DNA from: Stieleria bergensis
GTDB taxonomy: Bacteria > Planctomycetota > Planctomycetia > Pirellulales > Pirellulaceae
NCBI GenBank assembly: GCA_007745635.1
Contig: CP036272.1
Location: 5,974,816 to 6,038,815 of the forward strand
DNA length: 64,000 nucleotides
Reading direction: 5' to 3'
A program made the position numbers and the translations under genes. A model generated the notes under the pieces. That model made no database searches. It saw only the letters and a program-made list of their open reading frames with translations, and was not told the DNA's origin. Below, in pieces: positions 43,654 through 51,475 of this stretch. Numbering within the stretch: position 1 is the first letter of the stretch; every line of letters begins with the position of its first letter.

Positions 43654-45729
43654 CTATTCGCTGCTAACCAAACGTGTACTGGCGATCAGGTCGCGGTGAC
43701 GATACCAAACCCGCCGCAGACCGATGAACAGAAAGAAGTTGCCAGCAATTGAAATCAGCAGCAACAGACTGACAAAGGGATTATTTTCCGATGCCCCTGG
43801 TTGCTCTGATCCGGTTGCAGCTCCCGTGGACCCATTGGTCTTGCTGACATTGAACACGTCACTGCCTTCGAGATCATCGAAGTTCTCTTCAGAGGCTCGC
43901 GAACGCATCCTGCGGTCAGGTTGCCCGCCGGTGGACGAGACCAGATCTGCCCCAGCACGATCTGTCCCAGCACGATCCCCATTTAACATGCGATTGGCAT
44001 CGGCGGTGTGACTCGTTGGCATCACGCTTCGGTCGGGCTGATTGACGGGGCTCCAACGGGTTGCAGGCCCACCGAGTGTTTGATTGACTGCAGTGCCGGG
44101 GGTTTCCGCGAGCCGCGAACGCTCTGCCGAATCAGGCCATGGCTGGGGCGCGTTGGTGCGAGGAACTGACAATGCCATCTCCGACCCAGACGCTGCAGAT
44201 GCTGGTTGGCCGGTTGCCAAAGCCCCAGACGGCGACGCTGGTGCGACCAGTCCATTGGGCAAAAGGTATTGCTGATAGAAAGCCCGATAAACGTCATCCA
44301 AGAACCCTGGCTGAGCCAAGCGAGGATCGGTCTTGCTAATCCCCATCGTTGCCAACATCGCCAGCACTTGTTCATCGGTGTACGTGCCAGGCAGCCTTGG
44401 CAGCGAGGCGGCCGCCACTGGAGCCGGTGCTGCTGGAACCGGTGCCACTGGAGCCGGTGCTGCTGTCGTTGTGTTGGTGTTGCCAGCCATCGCTGGATAG
44501 CCCGTCGAAGGATAACCACTGGACGCTGGCAACGTTGTCCGATCAAGCGTTTTCCAAGCGCTGGCTGCTGGCGCATTCGACATGCCAGAACTCGACAGAC
44601 CGGAGTTCATTGCATCGGCAGGCTGTGCGGCCAGCGACTGTGCGGCCAGTGACGGTGCTGGGGTTGCTGGCAAGTTTGGATTCGCTGGCAAGTTGACCGA
44701 ACGCGGCAGGGTATTAAAGCCTGGTGTTGAAGCGGGTTCAGCAGGTGCACCAGCCATGGCCGCCGGAACATTGCTGGCTGGAACATTGCTGGCGGGCAGC
44801 GCCACTTCAGACGCCGCGCTGTTGCTAGGCGCTGCAGCCTGGCTGCCGGGATTCATCGCGTTTATTGCTGGCAAAGCCGCTGTGGGCAGGTTTGCCGGCA
44901 ACTCGCCAGCGGGGCTGGTCGTTGGCAACGCGGGATCCGGGTTGTCAGGCAAAGCCAACAACGTATCAGGGACAGACATCCCAGCGCTGGCGGGCAAAGG
45001 ACTTGGTAGAGACGCTGTGTTGCTAGACGCTGCGTCGCTAGCCGCGATGTCACCGGCCGCTGGCAATGCCGACAAAGCATCTCCGGCTGGCAGAGCACTG
45101 CTGCCTGCTAACGGAGGGGCAGCCATGCTAGCTGGCGGCACACTGATCGCGGTGGAGGCTGGATCTTGATCGGAGACAGGTAAGGCGCCGGAAACTGGAA
45201 CCACTGGGCCACCAGCGAGGCTGCCTTGAGCAGCCCCCGAGCTGGTACTTGGAAAACGAGCGGCTCCTTGAACCAAACGCTCTTGAAAGACAACATCACT
45301 GCTGTCTCCAGCAACGGTGGTTGAAGGCCCCGCGCGGTTGACGTCTGCGTGAACGACGGACGCTCCATGAGTGATCACGGCGTCGTGACGGCCGGTCGCC
45401 GAGAACGCGTTCGCTGGCCGTGACGCAACAGGCGTGTGAACCGTGGGAACAGGAACCGGACTGGCGTCATTGGTCGTCGCCATGCCGCTGCTTCGAAGGT
45501 TCGTAACGTCCTGCCCTGCATTAGGCTGACTCAGCACAGGCTGGACGTGCGTTGGCAAGCCCAGCCCGAATGCACTTCCACCGGCAACCGCTTGTGGATT
45601 CGCAGAGATGCTGGACTGACAATGCGCAACGGACTGGCAGACCAACATTGCAAACGTGGCAACGAAGGGGACCATTACGTTGACAATGGCCTGGCACTTC
45701 ACGTTCCAGTCCATGGCATTCCGACCCAT
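43654..45729 (-). CDS. Ala/Pro/Ser-rich low-complexity membrane-anchored protein
   Basis: I do not recognise a family. The start ATG at 45729 is chosen because AAGGAAG lies seven bases upstream; the frame extends to 45825. A signal-like helix (NVMVPFVATFAMLVCQSVAH) is followed by ~560 residues of low-complexity sequence dominated by Ala, Ser, Pro, Asn and Val. A short ordered part (TYTDEQVLAMLATMGISKTD, with PRLAQPGFLDDVYRAFYQQY after it) occurs at about two thirds. One membrane helix near the C-terminus (FVSLLLLISIAGNFFLFIGL) is followed by a basic tail RRVWYRHRDL, so the long part should face the periplasm. It is possibly a cell-envelope spacer or adhesin-like protein. The DNA contains several short in-frame duplications. 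Confidence 0.65.
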   Translation of the reverse strand: MGRNAMDWNVKCQAIVNVMVPFVATFAMLVCQSVAHCQSSISANPQAVAGGSAFGLGLPTHVQPVLSQPNAGQDVTNLRSSGMATTNDASPVPVPTVHTPVASRPANAFSATGRHDAVITHGASVVHADVNRAGPSTTVAGDSSDVVFQERLVQGAARFPSTSSGAAQGSLAGGPVVPVSGALPVSDQDPASTAISVPPASMAAPPLAGSSALPAGDALSALPAAGDIAASDAASSNTASLPSPLPASAGMSVPDTLLALPDNPDPALPTTSPAGELPANLPTAALPAINAMNPGSQAAAPSNSAASEVALPASNVPASNVPAAMAGAPAEPASTPGFNTLPRSVNLPANPNLPATPAPSLAAQSLAAQPADAMNSGLSSSGMSNAPAASAWKTLDRTTLPASSGYPSTGYPAMAGNTNTTTAAPAPVAPVPAAPAPVAAASLPRLPGTYTDEQVLAMLATMGISKTDPRLAQPGFLDDVYRAFYQQYLLPNGLVAPASPSGALATGQPASAASGSEMALSVPRTNAPQPWPDSAERSRLAETPGTAVNQTLGGPATRWSPVNQPDRSVMPTSHTADANRMLNGDRAGTDRAGADLVSSTGGQPDRRMRSRASEENFDDLEGSDVFNVSKTNGSTGAATGSEQPGASENNPFVSLLLLISIAGNFFLFIGLRRVWYRHRDLIASTRLVSSE
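44414..44466. repeat. 30-bp period direct repeat in the low-complexity gene
   Basis: The stretch starting GCCACTGGAGCCGGTGCTGC is repeated with a period of 30 bases (copies start at 44414 and 44444). A further 15-base duplication, GGAACATTGCTGGCT and a near copy, is at 44765-44794. All are in frame and extend Ala/Pro/Val repeats. Confidence 0.75.
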
Positions 45730-45991
45730 GACATTCTTCCTTGAACAAACAACTTGGACTGCGGCTGCATCAATGGGCAACCGCAGGGCAAAGCGACGCA
45801 TTGCCGGCATCCACTGCCGGATCAATCGATACTGAACAGTTTGCCGAGCGGATCCGATTCGATCCGCCCCTGGCAGTGTTCAGCCAAATCTGGTGTTTCA
45901 CGCTCGATCGTAGCGGGAAACACCAAAACGCGTAAAGATCGGTTTACCCGCTAACTGTCCCGCTGGCAAGGAAACTCAAGAAAGCGGATCG

Positions 45992-47206
45992 CTACTGCCT
46001 GACATAGCGTCGATACTTGCCGCCGGTGGCCTTGGCGATATTGACCAAACTAGGCAAATTGCCAGCGGTCTGGAAAGCAATGGTGTGAATGGGAATCTCT
46101 TTGCCTGACTCCCTGATTGCAACTCCCAGCTCAGGCGTGATCGAGAATTCGCCATCGGAGAGCAAGAAAATCACATTCGGATTCAGCTCCAACGCCTGCA
46201 CCACCGCCCGTGAGGGGTCTGTCCCGCCTCCGGCCTGCAGCGAGCGAATCCAATACGACGCCATCCCCAAGCTACCTTCAGCGGAGACCAATCCGGCGTC
46301 CTCGTTGTAGGCCGGATCGGTGGGCATCTGCACGGACATCGAGTTGTACGCAAAGATCGTGTAGTACTGTTTTTCGTTCAGCCCTTGCAGCGACCGCATC
46401 ATCTCGGCCTTGAGCAGATGGAGCCGCGAACCTCCCATGCTGCCGGAGCGATCGACAATGAAGACCACGCGCTGGCCATAGCCATGAACACCGCAGAACA
46501 ACACCATGTTCCGCCCCTTCTTGCCGTTTGTGGCGTTCAGAGCCTGGGTCTGGCTGACGGCGTTGAGCGATGTGAAGTCAATGCTGGAAGTCAGAGGACT
46601 CTCGGTGATCGCCTCCATGGCCTCCGTCACATCATACTGGACCTCCAATGCTTCCAACGGCACGGGCTGATTGGGATTGATCTGCGGAGTCAGATCTTCA
46701 CTGATCTCCTGCACCTCGATCTCGGCAAATGGCTCGGCGTCCTGATCGGACTGTGACATGATCAACACGTCGCGCGGTCTGTCGCTGGGCAAGATCCAGA
46801 GCGCCAGCAAGATCAGGATCACCAAATGCACGACCGTTGTGACCAGCATCGTATTGGCTTTATCCAGCCGATCTGTCCAGCTGTTGACCGGCGAATCGAG
46901 CCCAGTAATTTCGAACAACGACGAATCATCACTGGAGGCCTCGGCAGCAGGCAAAGACTCTTGCGGCAACTCTGCTGGCGGCTTAAACGTCCCAGCGGTT
47001 GCCAGCCGCGGAATTTCCAGCCGCGGGGGCACCGCGCGAGGTGGCTTGCGTGCCGGCACGACTCGCCCTGGCAGCGGCACTTCTGCGGGATCGACTCGCA
47101 ACTGCCCAGCGACGAAAACCTCCTGGCAGTCCTGCTGGACCACCGGTGGCGCTGGCACCGGTGGAACCGATGACGGGGCGGTGCGAGGCGGCAGTGAAGC
47201 GCTCAT
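45992..47206 (-). CDS. Membrane-anchored VWA-domain protein
   Basis: A 404-residue protein from the ATG at 47206 (AAGG upstream; the frame runs on to 47293). A Pro/Arg-rich N-terminal part (~150 residues) precedes a membrane helix (MLVTTVVHLVILILLALWIL), an acidic spacer (AEPFAEIEVQEISEDL), and a von Willebrand factor A domain with an intact metal site: FIVDRSGSMGGS (DxSxS), a Thr in GGGTDPSRAVV and the Asp in IFLLSDGEF. VWA domains bind proteins through a divalent metal. The domain should be outside the cytoplasm. It follows the low-complexity gene's start region and shares its strand; no MoxR partner is adjacent. Confidence 0.85.
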   Translation of the reverse strand: MSASLPPRTAPSSVPPVPAPPVVQQDCQEVFVAGQLRVDPAEVPLPGRVVPARKPPRAVPPRLEIPRLATAGTFKPPAELPQESLPAAEASSDDSSLFEITGLDSPVNSWTDRLDKANTMLVTTVVHLVILILLALWILPSDRPRDVLIMSQSDQDAEPFAEIEVQEISEDLTPQINPNQPVPLEALEVQYDVTEAMEAITESPLTSSIDFTSLNAVSQTQALNATNGKKGRNMVLFCGVHGYGQRVVFIVDRSGSMGGSRLHLLKAEMMRSLQGLNEKQYYTIFAYNSMSVQMPTDPAYNEDAGLVSAEGSLGMASYWIRSLQAGGGTDPSRAVVQALELNPNVIFLLSDGEFSITPELGVAIRESGKEIPIHTIAFQTAGNLPSLVNIAKATGGKYRRYVRQ

Positions 47207-47669
47207 GACGAGACCTTGGCTGAACCAACGGCGTGGAAAAGTCAGCGGGGGGAGGGATGCTGAAGCGACAATTTGCCCGAATTTTGGCAACATCTAATAT
47301 GCCCGATTTCCGCATCGGAAGGGGCAAGAATCCGCCGAACCAGTCAAAAACACCCCGTTTGGGGACCCCAACCCTGTGTGAATGAACCGCCTAAACGCAA
47401 TCTGGGCAAATTTGGCAAGAAAGAGCCTGCCTGAATTCTTGCGAAACGGGTTGAATGGAGGCCCCTGTGTCGATATTCTTCTGGGCTTCCGACTTTGCAG
47501 CACGCCCCCGGGACTGGTTGTGGACCTGGTAATGGACGCACCAAGGTAGCCTCATAAACGGCTTCGGGCTTGCAAAGATCGCTACAATTCAATTCGAACA
47601 AGCATCTTGATTTTGCCATCGCAGAGCGCTCGATTCGCCCGCTGGCTTAATCTTATTATTGGTGAAGCA
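47207..47669. other. Divergent intergenic region between the VWA gene and rpmA
   Basis: About 460 bases with promoters for both directions. No rplU-like (L21) frame is present here, although rplU usually precedes rpmA. Short frames on the minus strand are not protein-like. Confidence 0.5.
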
Positions 47670-47915
47670 ATGGCACACAAGAAAGGACAGGGATCGAGCC
47701 GCAACGGTCGCGATTCCAACGCACAACGACGTGGCGTCAAAAAGTTCGGCGGCGAAGCAGTCGCTGCGGGCAACATTCTGATTCGTCAGTGTGGCACCAA
47801 GTGGCGTGCTGGACGTGGCGTTGGACAAGGCAATGATTACACCTTGTTCGCATTGGTCGACGGCAAAGTCATGTTCGACCAAAAGGGCCGCCGCATCAAC
47901 GTGGTGACTGGCTGA
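47670..47915 (+). CDS. rpmA: 50S ribosomal protein L27
   Basis: Ribosomal protein L27, 81 residues, from the ATG at 47670. [20 protein letters not shown] is the classic start, with no cleavable N-terminal extension of the Firmicutes type; the family continues with [20 protein letters not shown]. The N-terminus reaches the peptidyl-transferase centre of the ribosome. The open frame begins at 47607 but the extra residues do not match the family. It stands without its usual neighbours rplU and obgE and is closed by a good terminator. Confidence 0.96.
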   Translation: MAHKKGQGSSRNGRDSNAQRRGVKKFGGEAVAAGNILIRQCGTKWRAGRGVGQGNDYTLFALVDGKVMFDQKGRRINVVTG

Positions 47916-47942
47916 TCAGTCAGCCCCCAAGCCAAAACACCG

Positions 47943-47978
47943 AAGCCATGTAGCAGGTCTTGTTACATGGCTTTTTTT
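47943..47978 (+). terminator. Rho-independent terminator of rpmA
   Basis: A perfect stem AGCCATGTA / TACATGGCT with an 11-base loop, followed by seven T, 28 bases after the rpmA stop. This is the clearest intrinsic terminator of the window and shows that rpmA is transcribed apart from metY. Confidence 0.92.
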
Positions 47979-47995
47979 GCGCGCGGTGCCGCCGC

Positions 47996-48110
47996 CCACG
48001 CTATCGCCTCAATAGACACCGCGCTAGCGTCTCAATAGACACTGCGATAGCGTCTCAACAGACACCACGCTATCGCCTCAATAGACACTGCGTTAGCGTC
48101 TCAGTAGACA
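47996..48110. repeat. Array of five 23-bp tandem repeats
   Basis: Five head-to-tail copies of a 23-base unit, each containing a GCGnTAGCG or CGCTATCGC core followed by CTCAATAGACAC or a close variant. Units differ at only a few positions; copies 1 and 4 are identical. The array lies between the rpmA terminator and the metY start. The unit is not a multiple of three and there are no spacers, so it is neither coding nor CRISPR. Confidence 0.92.
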
Positions 48111-48227
48111 CTTCCCTGGTCACCGCCACTGCCACTACAAACGGCACAGCAGATGGCTTAGACTCCTAGGATTCACCCCGTCTTGAAACCTCCCGCCCCA
48201 TCATCTGTTTCTTCAGGAATGCCTTCG

Positions 48228-49535
48228 ATGAGTGAGAACTTTCGCCCCGGTACACTTGCTTTGCACGCTGGTCAGGAACCAGACCCCGCCACCAATGCGC
48301 GGGCGGTTCCCATCTACGCGACGACCAGTTACGTCTTTAACGACACCGATCACGCAAAAGCGCTCTTTGGTTTAACCGAGTTCGGCAACATCTACAGCCG
48401 CTTGATGAACCCAACGGTCGACGTGTTGGAAAAGCGACTGGCGGCACTTGATGGTGGCGTGACGGGACTTTGCTTTGCATCGGGTCAATCCGCGATCACC
48501 GCATCGATCCTCACGATCGCCCATGCGGGACAAAACATCCTCAGCAGCACCTCGCTGTATGGTGGCACGTGGACGCTGTTCACCCAAACGCTAAAGAACC
48601 TTGGCATTGAAGTTCGCTTCTTTGATCCTGATCAGCCTGAAACGATTCATGAACTTGTCGACGAGAACACGCGACTGGTTTACATGGAATCCATCGGCAA
48701 TCCCAAAAACGACGTGCCGGACTTTAAAGCGATCACCGATGCCGCGCACAGCGCGCCGCACGGATCGATTCCAGTGATCTGCGACAACACGGTGATGACA
48801 CCGATGTTGCTCAAGCCCATTGAACACGGCGTCGACATCGTGGTTTACAGCACCACCAAGTTCTTGGGCGGCCATGGAACGCACGTTGGTGGAGCGATTG
48901 TTGACAGCGGAAACTTCAAGTGGGCTGATCAGCCAGAGAAGTGGCCTGAGTTCTGTGCTCCATCGCCATCCTATCATGGCGCCGTGTTTGAAGAACACCT
49001 CCGACCGATGGGCAACATCGCGTACTTGCTGCACGCCCGAACTCACTGGCTGCGTGACACCGGTGCTGCGATGAGCCCCTTTGCGGCGTTCTTGTTCTTG
49101 CAAGGTTTGGAGACATTGCACCTGCGAATGCCTCGTCACTGCGAAAACTCGCTCAAGGTGGCACAGTTCTTGGAATCAAGTGATGCGGTCCAGTGGGTGA
49201 ATTACCCTGGCTTGCCTTCGCACAAGGATCACCAGCGTGCTTTGCAATATTTACCAAACGGACAAGGTGCCATCATCGGCTTTGGCATCAAAGGCGGTGT
49301 CGAAGCTGGCGCAAAGTTCATCAACGCCTGCGAACTTTGCTCTCACTTGGCAAACATTGGTGACGCGAAGACTTTGGTGATCCACCCGGCTAGCACCACG
49401 CACCAACAGCTTTCGCCCGAGGAGCAAGCCAAAACCGGTGTTGTCCCTGAATACATTCGGATCTCCGTTGGCATTGAAGATGTCGAAGACATCATTGATG
49501 ACCTCAAGCAAGCCCTGGCGGTTGCAGTCAGCTGA
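48228..49535 (+). CDS. metY: O-acetylhomoserine (thiol)-lyase / cystathionine-type PLP enzyme
   Basis: Cys/Met metabolism PLP enzyme of 435 residues from the ATG at 48228, with AGGA eight bases upstream; the frame is open from 48183. [20 protein letters not shown] is the typical start, and [16 protein letters not shown] contains the PLP lysine. [20 protein letters not shown] and [17 protein letters not shown] agree with MetY rather than MetB. It makes homocysteine from O-acetylhomoserine and sulfide. The metX-metW gene follows after 25 bases, giving a two-gene methionine operon in which MetX supplies the substrate. Confidence 0.93.
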   Translation: MSENFRPGTLALHAGQEPDPATNARAVPIYATTSYVFNDTDHAKALFGLTEFGNIYSRLMNPTVDVLEKRLAALDGGVTGLCFASGQSAITASILTIAHAGQNILSSTSLYGGTWTLFTQTLKNLGIEVRFFDPDQPETIHELVDENTRLVYMESIGNPKNDVPDFKAITDAAHSAPHGSIPVICDNTVMTPMLLKPIEHGVDIVVYSTTKFLGGHGTHVGGAIVDSGNFKWADQPEKWPEFCAPSPSYHGAVFEEHLRPMGNIAYLLHARTHWLRDTGAAMSPFAAFLFLQGLETLHLRMPRHCENSLKVAQFLESSDAVQWVNYPGLPSHKDHQRALQYLPNGQGAIIGFGIKGGVEAGAKFINACELCSHLANIGDAKTLVIHPASTTHQQLSPEEQAKTGVVPEYIRISVGIEDVEDIIDDLKQALAVAVS

Positions 49536-49560
49536 TCTTGTTTGCCAACGGTTTTGATTC

Positions 49561-51351
49561 GTGAACTCTGGTCCCCAGCCATCCAGTGCCTCGCCCGATG
49601 AGCCCTTTGCCAGCACCGATGCCAATCGTGTTGCTGGCCCATTGGCTTATGCGCAGTATGCGGTTTTCGAGCAAGGGCTTGAACTGTCACGCGGTGGTCA
49701 ATTACAGCCTGTTCAGTGTGCCTATGAAACGTGGGGCAAGCTGAACCCACAGGCTTCCAACGCGGTGTTAATCTGCCATGCATTGAGTGGCGATTCACAT
49801 GCAGCCAGCCACCACTCGAATGATGACCCTGGCTGGTGGGAGGACTTGATTGGGCCTGGAAAAGCGATCGACACGGATCGCTACTTTGTCGTTTGCCCAA
49901 ACGTTCTCGGTGGCTGCCGCGGCAGCACGGGACCGGAGGACAAGCATCCCGAAACCGGCAAGCACTTCGGCGCCGACTTTCCCAATATCACAATTGATGA
50001 CATGGTGGCCCTTCAGCAATTGCTGGCCGAACACCTGGGCATCAAGCGCTGGCGAGCGATCATCGGTGGCTCGCTAGGCGGTCACCAAGCGATGACCTGG
50101 ATCCACCGCCAACCCGACTGCACGGACCTGTGCGTGATCGTGGCCTCCAGCCCTCGGCTGACCAGCCAGGCACTGGGCTTTGACATCATCGGTCGCAATG
50201 CAATCCAGACCGATCCTCACTTTCGCGATGGCCAGTATTACGATTACCCCGAACGCCCCGACACAGGGCTGGCGATCGCTCGCATGCTGGGCCATGTGAC
50301 TTACTTGTCCAACGAAGCGATGGAGTCAAAGTTTGGTCACGATCGCCATGACCCGCGCGAAATCGCCACCGACTTTGAACAGCGTTTTAGCGTCGGCTCC
50401 TATCTGGCACACCAAGGCCAAAAGTTCACCTCTCGCTTTGATGCCAACAGCTATATCGCGATCACGATGGCGATGGACCTGTTTGATCTGGGCAGTGAAC
50501 GAAAACTGTTATGCGAGACCTTTGCCGAGGCGGACTGCGAGTTCCTGCTGGTTAGCTTTAGCAGCGACTGGTTGTTTCCACCTCACCAATCGCGTGAGAT
50601 TGTCAATGCACTGACAACACTTGATAAACCCGTCAGTTATGCCGAGATCACTTCGCCGCGCGGTCATGACTCGTTTTTAATTGCCGAAGATGTTGCTCAG
50701 TATGCGCCGCTGATTCAAGCCAAACTGGGCGACCTTACCGCAGCCGACTTCCAGCTCAGCCAAGTTGAAAAAATCATCGTCGATGAAATCCCAGAGGTTG
50801 CCTCTGTACTGGACCTGGGTTGCGGCGATGGGCGCTTGCTCGCTGAACTCAAACGCCGTGGACATCAACGTGTCGTCGGTGTCGAGGTTCAACAAGAGAA
50901 CCTACTCAGCGCTGGCCGCCGTGGCTTGGATGTGATCGATTATGACTTGAACGAAGGCCTGCCTGCTTTCGGGGTCGATCAGTTCGACATCGTGGTGATG
51001 AACGAGACACTGCAAGTTGTCCCCAACATCGAACGCCTAGTGGATGAAATGATGCGAGTGGGCAAGCAGGTGATTGTCAGCTTTCCGAACTTCGCCTATC
51101 GCTCGCTGCGTGAAGCCTATGCGAAAGGCGGACGGTCCCCCAAAGCTCCGGGCCGCTTTAGCTACGAATGGTACAACACACCCAATCGACGCTTCCCCAG
51201 CATCGCCGACGTGGAAGACCTTTGCCAGCAAAAGGGGCTTACGATCGAGAAAGCCATTTACTTTGACAACGCCCTCAACACGCAGATCGCAGCTGACAAC
51301 GATCCGAATCTCAACGCCGACACGGCGGTGATGGTGCTCAGTCGCTTGTGA
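49561..51351 (+). CDS. metX: Homoserine O-acetyltransferase fused to MetW (MetX-MetW)
   Basis: A 596-residue fusion (GTG start). The first ~385 residues are MetX, an alpha/beta-hydrolase acyltransferase: VLICHALSGDSHA forms the oxyanion region, IIGGSLGGHQAM holds the nucleophile Ser171, SDWLFPPHQSREIV has the catalytic Asp, and RGHDSFL the His. It transfers an acetyl (or succinyl) group to homoserine. From about residue 400 a MetW methyltransferase-like domain follows (VASVLDLGCGDGRLLAELKR, FDIVVMNETLQVVPNIERL). In other bacteria metX and metW are adjacent separate genes and MetW is needed for full MetX activity. Follows metY by 25 bases. Confidence 0.94.
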   Translation: MNSGPQPSSASPDEPFASTDANRVAGPLAYAQYAVFEQGLELSRGGQLQPVQCAYETWGKLNPQASNAVLICHALSGDSHAASHHSNDDPGWWEDLIGPGKAIDTDRYFVVCPNVLGGCRGSTGPEDKHPETGKHFGADFPNITIDDMVALQQLLAEHLGIKRWRAIIGGSLGGHQAMTWIHRQPDCTDLCVIVASSPRLTSQALGFDIIGRNAIQTDPHFRDGQYYDYPERPDTGLAIARMLGHVTYLSNEAMESKFGHDRHDPREIATDFEQRFSVGSYLAHQGQKFTSRFDANSYIAITMAMDLFDLGSERKLLCETFAEADCEFLLVSFSSDWLFPPHQSREIVNALTTLDKPVSYAEITSPRGHDSFLIAEDVAQYAPLIQAKLGDLTAADFQLSQVEKIIVDEIPEVASVLDLGCGDGRLLAELKRRGHQRVVGVEVQQENLLSAGRRGLDVIDYDLNEGLPAFGVDQFDIVVMNETLQVVPNIERLVDEMMRVGKQVIVSFPNFAYRSLREAYAKGGRSPKAPGRFSYEWYNTPNRRFPSIADVEDLCQQKGLTIEKAIYFDNALNTQIAADNDPNLNADTAVMVLSRL

Positions 51352-51360
51352 AACATCGCC

Positions 51361-51432
51361 CCGATGATAGCTGGCAGACCGATGATAGCTGGCAGACCGA
51401 TGATAGCTGGCAGACCGATGATAGCTGGCAGA
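51361..51432. repeat. Four perfect 18-bp tandem repeats
   Basis: Four exact copies of CCGATGATAGCTGGCAGA, directly after the metX-metW stop (51351) and before the end of the convergent helicase gene (51476). It occupies most of the convergent intergenic space. No other terminator is seen there. Confidence 0.96.
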
Positions 51433-51475
51433 CTGGCTGCCCGGCAAACGGCTGCATGATGATTCATGCGATGGC

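Noticed and set aside
48111-48227. SAM or other methionine riboswitch upstream of metY
   Set aside because: I looked for paired helices and conserved SAM-I/SAM-II type motifs in the leader and found none.
51361-51432. CRISPR-like array
   Set aside because: The four 18-bp units are contiguous with no spacers and no cas genes are nearby. The same holds for the 23-bp array at 47996-48110.
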